Assembly (NCBI GenBank): GCA_937958995.1 | Contig: CALGAP010000006.1 | Location: 1-64,000 of the forward strand | Direction: 5' to 3' | Length of the DNA: 64,000 nucleotides | From: an uncultured Chitinophagaceae bacterium | GTDB taxonomy: Bacteria; Bacteroidota; Bacteroidia; Chitinophagales; Chitinophagaceae | Shown: piece by piece, positions 7,671 through 16,127 of the stretch | Numbering within the stretch: the first letter of the stretch is position 1 | How the letters are laid out: each line of letters opens with the position of its first letter | Made by a program: the position numbers and the translations under genes | Notes under the pieces: generated by a model | What the model saw: only the letters and a program-made list of their open reading frames with translations | Told to the model about the DNA's origin: nothing | Database searches by the model: none

Positions 7671-8486
7671 TCAAAAGTAATAATTGTCATCATAAACCCC
7701 TTGTTGGAATGTGGGATACTCGGCTTCGGCTTGTGCGGCTGGGAGTTTTCCACATTTCAACAGGAACGCCCGTGGCGTAACGTTCTTCAAACTATCGTGC
7801 GGCCGGATATTGTTATATTTCCAGATGAACTTTTCCGTCTCCATTCTAACCTGATCCAGGTTATCAAACAGGTACGCACCTAACACCTCATCACGATAAG
7901 TCCGGTTGAATCGCTCAATGTATGCATTTTGATTCGGCTTTGCTGGCTGAATAAACTTCAATTCGATGCCGTTGCTCTCACACCATTGCTTTAAGGCAAG
8001 GAACTCGGGACCATTGTCTACGCGGATTGTGCGTGGCTTACCGCGCCATTCGAACATCTGACTCAACTCTCGAGCCACGCGATGGGAGCTGATGGAGGTG
8101 TCAACTACAATATTTACTACCTCGCGGTTAAAATCATCCAGGACATTCAATGTTCGAAAAGACCTGCCATTCGTTAATCGATCAAACATGAAGTCCATTG
8201 ACCATACGCGGTTTGGCGACTCCGGCTGGTACAATGATTCCTTGACTCTCGAGGGCAACCGCTTCCTGGGCTTTCTTCTTATATTCAAATTCAGTTGTGT
8301 GTAAATCCGGTAGACTCGTTTGTGGTTCCAGGGCATTGCGCGTCCCCTTAAGTAATGAAACATCTTCCAGAATCCCCATCTTCGGTGCTCTTCAGCCAGG
8401 CGTGTGAGTTCATCCTGGATTGGTGCATCATCCGGGTTGATCTTATGCTTGTAGTAATAAACCGAGGAACTGAGTTTCATGAGCAT
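7671..8486 (-). CDS. IS3-family transposase OrfB (DDE integrase domain)
   Basis: This 271-residue protein has an HTH_21-type N-terminal part followed by an rve-type DDE integrase core: the first Asp in VWSMDFMFDRL, the second in IRVDNGPEF, and Glu in NAYIERFNRTYRDEVL, with the usual 35-residue spacing between the second Asp and Glu. The frame is open upstream to about 8555, so the active enzyme is probably an OrfAB fusion made by -1 frameshifting at the A7 run near 8562-8568. Met at 8486 is only an internal start. Confidence 0.9.
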   Translation of the reverse strand: MLMKLSSSVYYYKHKINPDDAPIQDELTRLAEEHRRWGFWKMFHYLRGRAMPWNHKRVYRIYTQLNLNIRRKPRKRLPSRVKESLYQPESPNRVWSMDFMFDRLTNGRSFRTLNVLDDFNREVVNIVVDTSISSHRVARELSQMFEWRGKPRTIRVDNGPEFLALKQWCESNGIELKFIQPAKPNQNAYIERFNRTYRDEVLGAYLFDNLDQVRMETEKFIWKYNNIRPHDSLKNVTPRAFLLKCGKLPAAQAEAEYPTFQQGVYDDNYYF

Positions 8487-8554
8487 ACACGCCTGGCGAA
8501 GACTTACCCGATGCTCCTGCAGGTAAGCTACAGCTTGTCTTTTCTCGTCAGGCG

Positions 8555-8821
8555 TTAGAGCTTTTTTTCGATCAGATCCTTCAATGCATCTCGCTGAATA
8601 CTTACGTCAGCATACATCCGCTTCAGTTTGCCATTCTCCTCCTCAAGCTCCTTAATGCGTTTAAGCTGGCTCGCCTCCAGGCCACCATATTTTGCCTTCC
8701 AGTTGTACAGCGTTGCCGTACTGATGCCATGCTCCCGGCAAAGGTCCGCGGCAGCGGTACCCCCATCGTACTGTTTAAGAATCGACACGATCTGTGTCTC
8801 GGTAAATCGACTTTTCTTCAT
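8555..8821 (-). CDS. IS3-family transposase OrfA
   Basis: The 88-residue product has the HTH_Tnp_1 fold (SRFTETQIVSILKQYDGG...LCREHGISTATLYNWKAKYGG) followed by a leucine-zipper-like coiled coil (residues about 52-85) used for multimerisation. It binds the terminal repeats. The end of the gene carries a run of seven A (8562-8568 on the opposite strand as T) that is a plausible slippery site for the OrfAB fusion. Confidence 0.9.
   Translation of the reverse strand: MKKSRFTETQIVSILKQYDGGTAAADLCREHGISTATLYNWKAKYGGLEASQLKRIKELEEENGKLKRMYADVSIQRDALKDLIEKKL
8562..8568 (-). promoter_or_regulatory. Candidate programmed -1 frameshift site
   Basis: The minus strand reads CGAAAAAAAGC just before the orfA stop, and the orfB frame is open across this point. 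IS3-family elements commonly shift -1 on A-rich heptamers in this overlap to make the OrfAB transposase. Confidence 0.55.
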
Positions 8822-8865
8822 AGTTCCCTAAAGTTAAAAATTTCTAATTTTGAAATCTTCGCTTT

Positions 8866-8979
8866 TTAGGGAAGCCTACGGTTGTTCAGCTCTCCGGAAT
8901 CTTTAAATTGTTTCAGGAACTCAGGGGTTAGAACCTGGTTCAGGATAGGGTGTTGATTTTGTTCTTTCTGCTTTTTCAT
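8866..8979 (-). pseudogene. N-terminal fragment of an IS256-family transposase
   Basis: The minus strand encodes MKKQKEQNQHPIL followed by LTPEFLKQFKDSGELNN, which matches the start of Bacteroidetes IS256-family (mutator-type) transposases. After 33 residues the frame enters the IS3 end and stops at 8866. The rest of the transposase is absent on the other side of the IS3 element, so this copy is dead. Confidence 0.75.
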
Positions 8980-9100
8980 TGTGTGTAACTGTTAAAGGTA
9001 GTACTTTTAAATACCATCGATTGACCTGATGCTGTAGCATTCTATCTACAGATCACCAGAGGTCAATCGTGCCTTTACACAGTTACTTAGACGCTACCTT
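8882..9100 (-). mobile_element. Remnant end of an IS256-family element
   Basis: This stretch holds the transposase 5' end and its upstream terminal region. Reading inwards from about 9100 the minus strand shows AAAGGTAGCGTCTAAGTAAC followed by TGTGTAAAGGCA. A related motif, TTTAACAGTTACACAC, lies next to the start codon. The element joins the ParB-like gene at about 9100, providing its premature stop at 9094. The other end was lost when the IS3 copy arrived or recombined. Confidence 0.6.
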
Positions 9101-9573
9101 TGAAACGCATCCCATTCTTTGATACCGGAAACGTTGCGTATGCCCTGAATGACCATACCGAAGTATTCTGAATTTGCAAGTGAGTCTTTCACCTCCAAGA
9201 CGTTGATTTCAGCAATAGCGTCAACGGCTTCTTTTGACAAAATTGATTGACCTCTTTTGTATTCTCTGATCAAATACTTCAGCGCGGTGACTCTTCGGTT
9301 ACCTTCTACTGCCACATAGTTGTTTGTGTTTCCAATTTGTTTAACAACAATGTTGTCTACTGGTACGAAACCAACGGTTTCAATAGATTTCGCAAGGGTT
9401 GTGACATCAAATTTCGGGTGCATCATTTTTTTGAAGGCCTCGTCCTGAACAATGCTATCAGCAAAACGACTTTCAGGAACGTTTAAGCTATCATCTGAGA
9501 CATCTGCAAATCGTGGATTGTTCGGGTCGAGAAGTATTTCTTCCACTTTCAGGGTTAATTTTTCTAATGACAT
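9094..9573 (-). pseudogene. ParB/Srx-type N-terminal domain protein, truncated by IS256
   Basis: The 159-residue product starts with a ParB-like domain (VEEILLDPNNPRF near residue 10, VAVEGNRRVTALKYL near 88). ParB-type domains bind nucleotides or DNA and appear in many defence loci. The frame ends at KEWDAFQR with a stop supplied by IS256 sequence, so the C-terminal part is lost. The start lies 22 bp after the PD-(D/E)XK nuclease gene, making it the third gene of the Argonaute operon. Its role there is unknown; it may be a regulatory or DNA-loading partner. Confidence 0.75.
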
Positions 9574-9595
9574 TTTATATAGCTTTTAATTTAAG

Positions 9596-10672
9596 TTACT
9601 TTATCGTTTGTTCTATCTTGTCAAGTACTGCTGGCAAGTTTTCGCTAATTTCTTTGCCAGTGAAGCGTAATGTAGTTATCCCAATAGCATTTAATTTCTC
9701 GGTAATCGCTTTGTCTTTTACAGCATCATGAAATTCTTTGCCATCGCAAAAGATTGCTACTTTTTTATCCGGGAAATAAAAGTCAGCTGCTGTAATAAGT
9801 TGATCTTGTGAGACCCAATACTCACTCTCTTGCATTTTATAGTAGTTTGGATATATACTTCCATCCTTGTAAAAGCACATTTGGATTTCCGGGAGGAGTT
9901 TTCGTACGTGTAAGTCCTGCAATAAAAATAGTTCAATAGGTGAATCACATCCCCATATACGCCTGGGTCTTGTGTCGGTAAAGGGTTTGAAATATAGTTC
10001 TCTTTTGAAGTTCCGGTATTTTGCATTTACCTGGCGACTATAGGTACTGTTTTCACTCATGATCACTTCTTTTTTATCAAACGTTGGTGAAAGGAAGTAC
10101 ATGCCCCAAACGAAACCGATACTGTCAGTGTAGCTATTATGTTCAAGTTTTGAAAATAAGGAGTAGTGTGAGACAAAGCCATCATACCATCCTTTAAAAG
10201 GATTGAAGTCTGAATACACATACCCGCCTTCTTGGCACAGCTTCTCCAAATCAAACTGTTTTAATAGATCGATATTCCAGGTGTCTATTTTCTTGTCTCT
10301 TTCCATTGGTACAAGAGTTACACTGTAAGGAAGTCCATTCAATATTTTTCCTTCCAGTTCTTCAACAACATGAAAATTGAGTACTATCTGGATTGATTGA
10401 AATTCGGTAACTCCGATACTCTTGTAGTATTCGTATTCTTCAGGCAATGGATTCGTAAAGATGACTGTGCCCTCGTTTCCATCAACTTCTCCGTTTTTTC
10501 CAATGAAATCGAATCGGGACTTTGTTAAAGGTAGTATCCCGTTTAGGGTATGAAAGTCGAAATTAAGCATTGGGGGAAGCCGCTTGAAATCTACATCAAG
10601 GTTGTATCCCGAGGGAAAGCGCTTATAGAACTTTATGTTGTCTTCGAGGTATTTCGGCCTGTTGATGATCAT
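9596..10672 (-). CDS. Argonaute-associated PD-(D/E)XK nuclease (DUF559/Vsr-like C-terminus)
   Basis: The 358-residue protein has an N-terminal region of unrecognised fold (residues 1-230) and a C-terminal PD-(D/E)XK domain of the DUF559/Vsr type: SPIELFLLQDL near 246, then ITAADFYFPDKKVAIFCDG near 295, followed by a predicted helix and ITTLRF. The Glu, the Asp and the CDG segment fit the metal-binding core. Met at 10672 is preferred to one 30 bp upstream because CAGGAAA lies 4 bases before it. It follows the Argonaute stop by 17 bp and should be co-expressed. It probably supplies the DNA cleavage that the Argonaute itself lacks; this is inference. Confidence 0.75.
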   Translation of the reverse strand: MIINRPKYLEDNIKFYKRFPSGYNLDVDFKRLPPMLNFDFHTLNGILPLTKSRFDFIGKNGEVDGNEGTVIFTNPLPEEYEYYKSIGVTEFQSIQIVLNFHVVEELEGKILNGLPYSVTLVPMERDKKIDTWNIDLLKQFDLEKLCQEGGYVYSDFNPFKGWYDGFVSHYSLFSKLEHNSYTDSIGFVWGMYFLSPTFDKKEVIMSENSTYSRQVNAKYRNFKRELYFKPFTDTRPRRIWGCDSPIELFLLQDLHVRKLLPEIQMCFYKDGSIYPNYYKMQESEYWVSQDQLITAADFYFPDKKVAIFCDGKEFHDAVKDKAITEKLNAIGITTLRFTGKEISENLPAVLDKIEQTIK

Positions 10673-10689
10673 TTTTCCTGAGTTAGAAA

Positions 10690-12762
10690 CTACAAAAACC
10701 AAAGATTACTTTTTCCAAATTGCGGTAGGGTATCGGCTTCGAAATGGGGGAATATTTCGGCTACCATTTCGGGGTATTTAATTGTTACTGGCAGGTTCTG
10801 CTGTTTTACGGACTTCCAGTACATCCGGGAGAATTGGTAAACCTGATCTATCAGCTCCTTAATTACGAGAACGTCTCTTAATAATTCATTGTCTGATGCT
10901 GAGAAGGTGAGCTTGATAGGGAAGGGCCAGTCTTTTACTGATCCGTTGGATGCTGTCTGGTAACGGGTGTTATTGAACAGTAAATATTGATCTCTGCCAA
11001 TTGGCAGGATAGTACCGCTTAACGGCAACAGATCACTGCTTGAAATATCAAAGGCAACAAGATCTTTGGATTCGGTTTTGTTAATGGTGATAACGTATAC
11101 CGGAATTTGAAGGCCGAGCTTATTGAGTACTTCCATGATCGGCTTCAGCTCTTCTTCGCTGATCTTCTTATAGAAGTGAATGACCAGTCTTTCTGCTTTC
11201 TCGTGTTCTACTACGTATTTTAAAACGGCCTTGCGGATGGATCCAGCCAGCATGTCGGTTTGATTGGCGGTGAAGCATTCAAAACCCTGAAAGCTGCCCT
11301 CGTTGTTGAAGCAGAAGGCGCTGCCTACGTATCTTGCTTTTTGGGTGTAGGAATAAAATGCACCTACTCCAACGATCAATTCTTTTTTGGATTCCCGATT
11401 CAAACGCCAGGGCACCCCGTCAATTTTGGCCAGGATGGCTGTCTCGATGTTGGGCAGAAAAAAGTTGAACCCCTTCTTGCTGATGTTCTCTTTGTATATC
11501 ACCTGAGAAGTGATTTCGTGGTTGAGCAGCAACTCCTTTAACTTGTAATAGATTTCTTTCTTTACCGGATCAGGGTCATCTTTTGGAACAGGGCTTAAAT
11601 AGATGGCTACGTAGCGAACGCCTTTTGCTCTTTCGTGCTGTCTCAGGAAGGCACTCACTTCATCAAGCAATGTATCAATGCTTTCGAACTTGACGGTGGA
11701 GTCTTTTTCGATGTTGAAGTTCTGTTTGATGAACTCTAACATGGTAGGGAAGGTGACCTTCTCAACACCATTGTATGTTGATTTGATGCCGTGGATGAAG
11801 TAGTCGTACAGCTTCATGGCTGCGCCATTCTTCGTGTACTCATCTTTCGGACAAATGAAAAAGAACTTTACCTGATTGTGTCTGGAAGGCGTACACGGGC
11901 CTTTGTTCAGCATCCCCGTATAGGGGTTTATATCAGTGCCCTTTCCGAACAACAGACTGTTCGATTCTGCTTTGGTCTTTAATATGTTTTCGTCCTTCAC
12001 CTTGTAAAAGGCATCCGGTACCGGAATGATGGCTCTAAATTCTTCTGTCTTTAAATACGTTTCGAAAAATTCCGTTATCCTTTTTCGGTAAGGCTTGTAC
12101 TTGTTCTCGCGGGAGGGAATATCGAACGGAATGCCTAAATAGGATTTAAGGGAATTATTAAGAATGGGGTATACCTGATCCAGGTCGTTCTTAATTTCCG
12201 GTGACAGGTTCTCGTATTTGTAAATGCGTTTGTTGTAAATGACGCGGTTAAAGTATTCAGTTGGAAAGTCATTTAACTGCAGGAGACTTTTTACAAAGAC
12301 CTTGGACGTTCCATCGTAAGATAAAATAAGCTCCGGCCCATTGGTGATTCGTCTGATCTGTACGCGGATGGTAAAGATCTGGTAGGTTTTGTATTCCTGC
12401 GTATCTGATTCTGTATCGTGAAACCAGAGTTCAATATCTCCGACAAAATCGCGGCTTACAACATCTGCAATGTTTGCAAAATGTTGCTGTATGAGGTATT
12501 TGTAGTAGTGGGTTGCAAAGTTTGTTGACTTCGAGAGGTCAACGGTGGCGGTGTAATCGCTTTCTTCTATAGTGGAAAAATCGGTGTAAAGTCTTTTCTG
12601 ATCCTGAAGATCATCTTCATGGGTTTCCCACAGGGACAATGGAAACTCCCAACGGTTTAGCGGGGCATAGCCATCTTTTTTCTCTTTGAAGAATCCAAAG
12701 TTCTTATCGGTAACCGGATGGCTGAAAGGCAGAATGTTTAATTCGAGGGTCTGACCAGGCAT
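10690..12762 (-). CDS. Prokaryotic Argonaute with inactive PIWI domain (long-B-like)
   Basis: The 690-residue protein has N-terminal, linker and PAZ-like regions (about 1-260), a MID domain (about 280-450, with FFLPNIETAILAKIDGVPW at its end) and a PIWI domain from about 455. The PIWI domain ends in NLPVTIKYPEMVAEIF and the hydrophobic C-terminus LWFL typical of pAgo. Catalytic residues are missing: the first strand reads IVGVGAFYS where active enzymes have an Asp, and the second site reads IHFYKKIS where RDG-like sequence is expected. It should bind a guide and target but not cut. A nuclease gene follows 17 bp downstream. Known inactive long pAgos act with separate effectors; here the nuclease is the obvious candidate. 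A palindrome-rich 125-bp gap separates it from hsdR upstream. Confidence 0.85.
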   Translation of the reverse strand: MPGQTLELNILPFSHPVTDKNFGFFKEKKDGYAPLNRWEFPLSLWETHEDDLQDQKRLYTDFSTIEESDYTATVDLSKSTNFATHYYKYLIQQHFANIADVVSRDFVGDIELWFHDTESDTQEYKTYQIFTIRVQIRRITNGPELILSYDGTSKVFVKSLLQLNDFPTEYFNRVIYNKRIYKYENLSPEIKNDLDQVYPILNNSLKSYLGIPFDIPSRENKYKPYRKRITEFFETYLKTEEFRAIIPVPDAFYKVKDENILKTKAESNSLLFGKGTDINPYTGMLNKGPCTPSRHNQVKFFFICPKDEYTKNGAAMKLYDYFIHGIKSTYNGVEKVTFPTMLEFIKQNFNIEKDSTVKFESIDTLLDEVSAFLRQHERAKGVRYVAIYLSPVPKDDPDPVKKEIYYKLKELLLNHEITSQVIYKENISKKGFNFFLPNIETAILAKIDGVPWRLNRESKKELIVGVGAFYSYTQKARYVGSAFCFNNEGSFQGFECFTANQTDMLAGSIRKAVLKYVVEHEKAERLVIHFYKKISEEELKPIMEVLNKLGLQIPVYVITINKTESKDLVAFDISSSDLLPLSGTILPIGRDQYLLFNNTRYQTASNGSVKDWPFPIKLTFSASDNELLRDVLVIKELIDQVYQFSRMYWKSVKQQNLPVTIKYPEMVAEIFPHFEADTLPQFGKSNLWFL

Positions 12763-12804
12763 TTTTCTTCATTATTTTTTTTCCTTTATTTTATCTGAAC
12801 TGTC

Positions 12805-12817
12805 CCGGAAATTCCGG
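12805..12817. promoter_or_regulatory. Palindrome upstream of the Argonaute gene
   Basis: CCGGAAATTCCGG is a perfect palindrome around a central A, 43 bp upstream of the Argonaute start, in the position of an operator. No recognised regulator site matches it. Confidence 0.3.
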
Positions 12818-12860
12818 ATGGTTCGTTTTGATTCATTTCAATTTTATAGTCCTGCCTTTG

Positions 12861-12885
12861 AACTATTCGAATTTTTCGAATAGTT
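12861..12885. terminator. 11-bp hairpin between hsdR and the Argonaute gene
   Basis: AACTATTCGAA and TTCGAATAGTT form a perfect 11-bp stem with a TTT loop, 3 bp beyond the hsdR stop. It lacks a following T-run on the minus strand, so it could be an mRNA-stabilising hairpin or a weak terminator rather than a classical one. Confidence 0.4.
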
Positions 12886-12887
12886 GC

Positions 12888-15800
12888 TCATTTAGTGTTC
12901 GTAAGATTATCGGCCAATAATTCTGCTTGTTTTAAAACCGTCTCAATTGCCTTCTGCTGTTTATCTGGTGGATAGCCGTGCTTGTTGAGTGTTCGCCTTA
13001 CCACTACCATTAGTTTTGCCCGTGCGCTCTCGCGGATCGTCCAGTCAATGGTGGCGTTGGCTCTTACCTTGTCTGCAATCTCACGGGCAATTTCTTTCAA
13101 CTGCTCGTCACCCAGTACCTGAACGGCACTGTCGTTGACTTCGAGGGCATTGTAAAATGCCACTTCGTCTTCATTCAGTCCGAGGCGTTCTCCTTCCTTA
13201 TCTGTTTCCTTGATCTCTTTTGCCAGGTCTATTAGCTCCTGAATAATCTCGGCTGTGGTAAGCAGGTTGTTCTGGTATTTTCTGATGGAACTTTCCAGCA
13301 TCTCCAGCAACTTCCGGCTTTTTACAAGATTCGTTCGGGTACGCGTCTTTATTTCATTGTTCAGTAACTTCTTGAGCAATTCAAGGGCGAGGTTCTTATG
13401 CTTCATGCCCTTTACTTCGAGAAGGAACTCATCGGACAGAACGCCTAAGCCGGATATTTCCGGCTTGTCCATTCCGGCAGCTTCAAAAATGTCTACGACC
13501 TTATCGGAGCTTAATGCTTCATCTACTACCTGCTTGATGGCAGATTCTATTTCGGCATCGGATTTACCTGCTCCATTCGCCTCGAATTTTGCCAGTCTCG
13601 CTTTCACCGCCTGAAAGAATGCCACATCGTCTTTTATTTCCATAGCCTTAGGATGAGGCATTGACAATGCAAACGCCTGGCTCAGCAAGGTAACTTCACG
13701 AATGAACCTTGCCTTGCCATCCTCTAATCCAAGGATGTGTTCTTCTGCCTGCAGGATGATGGATAACTTTTCCTGTGGGGAAGCCTGAAAGAATCGCCTG
13801 TAGTTAAATCGGAAGCTGTTGATATAATACGCTTCCGGTTCCTCGGCCAGTATGTCTTCCTGAGTTTTGGCTTTTTCATTGAAGAACTGCTGCACCACCT
13901 CGAACTTCTCCATCATCATTTCCACTGCCTTCTCCAGCTTTTCGGTAGGATCGCCTTTTCCTCCGGCATCGGCATAGAATGACAATGCCTTTTTGAGGTC
14001 AGTAGCTATGCCGAGATAATCCACTACCAACCCTCCGGGTTTGTCTTTAAATACACGGTTGACACGTGCTATGGCCTGCATGAGGTTATGACCGCGCATA
14101 GGCTTATCGATGTATAAGGTATGCATGCTGGGCGCATCGAAGCCCGTGAGCCACATGTCTCTCACAATCACGAGACGCAACGGATCATCGGGGTCTTTCA
14201 TGCGCTCGGCCAGATCCTTGCGCTGTTGTTTGGTGGTTTTAAAAGGAGCTAACAAAGGACCATCATCGCTCGAGGTGGTCATAACTACTTTGATCACGCC
14301 TTTCTTCAAATCATCGGAATGCCATGCAGGACGCAGGGCAACGATCTCTTTGTAAAGCAGGGCAGCAATCCTCCGGCTCATGGCAACAATCATCGCTTTG
14401 CCATCCATTACTTTCTGGCGTTGCTCAAAGTGGCTGACAATATCCTTTGCAAGATTCTTTATGCGGCTCTCATTACCCACAATGGCTTCAAGCTTTGTCC
14501 ATTTGGCTTTGGCTTTCTGCTGTTCCGTAATTTCTTCATCCCGCTCGAGTTCAGCGTCAAATTCTTCAATGAGCCTTCTGCCCTCTTCATCGAGGTTAAC
14601 TTTGGCAAGACGACTTTCATAATAGATCGGCACTGTAGCGCCATCCGCAACTGCCTGCGCTATGTCATACACATCCACATATTGCCCGAATACCTGTGGC
14701 GTATTTATATCCGTGCTCTCGATAGGTGTTCCCGTAAAACCAATATAGGTTGCATGGGGCAACGCATCACGCATGTACTTGGCAAATCCGTAGGCAATGC
14801 GTTCTCCAATTTTTTGTTTGGTTTCCTTGTCTTTAATGGCTTTCACGGAAGCTTCAAATCCATATTGCGTACGGTGGGCTTCATCGGCTATGACAATGAT
14901 GTTATGCCGGTCGGAAAGCTGGTCGTAAGCTGACTTTTGATTTTCGGGTAAGAATTTTTGAATGGTGGTGAAAACTATTCCTCCGCTGGCTACCCGCAAT
15001 AGCTCTTTTAAATTTTCCCTGTCTTTGGCCTGAACCGGTTCTTGTCTCAGTAGCTGACGTGCTGAGGCAAAGGTATCAAACAACTGGTCGTCCAGGTCGT
15101 TGCGGTCTGTAAGGACAAGGATGGTTGGGTTTTGCATTTGTGGTGCAGTGATAAGCTTCCCTGCATAGAATACCATGCTGAGACTTTTTCCTGATCCCTG
15201 TGTATGCCAGACTACGCCACCTTTTTTATTTCCGTTCTTGCCGGAAGCTTCAATAGTGGATTGTATGGCTTTGTTCACTGCGTAGTACTGATGATAGGCA
15301 GCGAGTTTTTTTACCGTTTCTATTTGTGTAATGCCTGTATTCGGGTCTTCCTTTTTTGTTTTCTCAAATACAATGAAGTTGCGCACGAGATCTAGGAGGG
15401 TAGCAGGGTTCAACATGCCCTTCAGCAGGGTCTCCAACTGAGGTGTAAAACGCGAAGCCTCCTTTTTGCCATCGGATGTTTTCCAGGTCATGAAACGACT
15501 GAAGCCTGAAGAAATGGTTCCGGCTTTGCACTCATGTCCATCGGAAATCACGCAGATGGCATTGTAGGTAAAGAGACTCGGAATGGTTGCTTTGTAATTC
15601 TGTACCTGCTCGAAGGCCTTACGCATGGTGGCCTGTTCACTGGCTGCGTTTTTCAGCTCGATCAATACAAGCGGTATACCATTGACGAACAGAAGCAGAT
15701 CGGTTCTTTTGTTCTGGTTGTTTTCTACAATGGTGTATTGATTGACAACCAGATATTCGTTGTTAAAGGTATTTTCAAAATCAATGAGCGCTACTTCATA

Positions 15801-16127
15801 GCTGCGATCAAAGCCATCCTGCTGATAGGGGATTTTAATTTTCTCTACGAGGAAGCCGTGAAATACTTCATTGTTATGCAGTACATCCGGTGAATAGATG
15901 CGTAGTACTTTCTGAACCGCCTGCTCCTGTGCATCTGAAGGGATATGAGGGTTAAGCGTTTGAATGGCTTTGCGGAGGCGTTCGGTAAGTATGACCTGTT
16001 CATAGCTGTCCCGCTCACCTTGCTCCGCACCGGGCGCAATGAGTGGCCCAGGGAGATACTCCCATCCGAGTGATTGCAGGATTTTAATCCCTGCCTGTTC
16101 AATGATATTTTCGGTGAGGGCGTTCAT
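12888..16127 (-). CDS. hsdR: Type I restriction endonuclease subunit R
   Basis: The 1079-residue protein is a full-length HsdR. The N-terminal nuclease domain has DLLLFVNGIPLVLIELKNA near residues 143-160 (PD-(D/E)XK). The motor has Walker A TQGSGKSLSM near 310, DEAH near 414, FTGTPI near 470 and a motif VI-like QAIARVNRV near 685, followed by the HsdR C-terminal helical region. With HsdM and HsdS it forms the complex that translocates and cuts unmodified DNA. Its start overlaps the HerA stop by 4 bp (ATGA), so it is coupled to the SIR2-HerA pair rather than directly to hsdS. Confidence 0.95.
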   Translation of the reverse strand: MNALTENIIEQAGIKILQSLGWEYLPGPLIAPGAEQGERDSYEQVILTERLRKAIQTLNPHIPSDAQEQAVQKVLRIYSPDVLHNNEVFHGFLVEKIKIPYQQDGFDRSYEVALIDFENTFNNEYLVVNQYTIVENNQNKRTDLLLFVNGIPLVLIELKNAASEQATMRKAFEQVQNYKATIPSLFTYNAICVISDGHECKAGTISSGFSRFMTWKTSDGKKEASRFTPQLETLLKGMLNPATLLDLVRNFIVFEKTKKEDPNTGITQIETVKKLAAYHQYYAVNKAIQSTIEASGKNGNKKGGVVWHTQGSGKSLSMVFYAGKLITAPQMQNPTILVLTDRNDLDDQLFDTFASARQLLRQEPVQAKDRENLKELLRVASGGIVFTTIQKFLPENQKSAYDQLSDRHNIIVIADEAHRTQYGFEASVKAIKDKETKQKIGERIAYGFAKYMRDALPHATYIGFTGTPIESTDINTPQVFGQYVDVYDIAQAVADGATVPIYYESRLAKVNLDEEGRRLIEEFDAELERDEEITEQQKAKAKWTKLEAIVGNESRIKNLAKDIVSHFEQRQKVMDGKAMIVAMSRRIAALLYKEIVALRPAWHSDDLKKGVIKVVMTTSSDDGPLLAPFKTTKQQRKDLAERMKDPDDPLRLVIVRDMWLTGFDAPSMHTLYIDKPMRGHNLMQAIARVNRVFKDKPGGLVVDYLGIATDLKKALSFYADAGGKGDPTEKLEKAVEMMMEKFEVVQQFFNEKAKTQEDILAEEPEAYYINSFRFNYRRFFQASPQEKLSIILQAEEHILGLEDGKARFIREVTLLSQAFALSMPHPKAMEIKDDVAFFQAVKARLAKFEANGAGKSDAEIESAIKQVVDEALSSDKVVDIFEAAGMDKPEISGLGVLSDEFLLEVKGMKHKNLALELLKKLLNNEIKTRTRTNLVKSRKLLEMLESSIRKYQNNLLTTAEIIQELIDLAKEIKETDKEGERLGLNEDEVAFYNALEVNDSAVQVLGDEQLKEIAREIADKVRANATIDWTIRESARAKLMVVVRRTLNKHGYPPDKQQKAIETVLKQAELLADNLTNTK

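Larger units (their letters stand above)
7644..8881 (-). mobile_element. IS3-family insertion sequence (IS407-like group)
   Basis: The element carries orfA and orfB transposase genes and imperfect terminal inverted repeats, CCGTAAGCTTCCC at 7644-7656 and the complement of CCGTAGGCTTCCC at 8869-8881. No target duplication is visible: the left flank ends TTCCAG and the right flank begins TTGTTC. The two flanks also come from unrelated genes, which fits a deletion or recombination next to the element after insertion. The transposase genes look intact. Confidence 0.8.
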
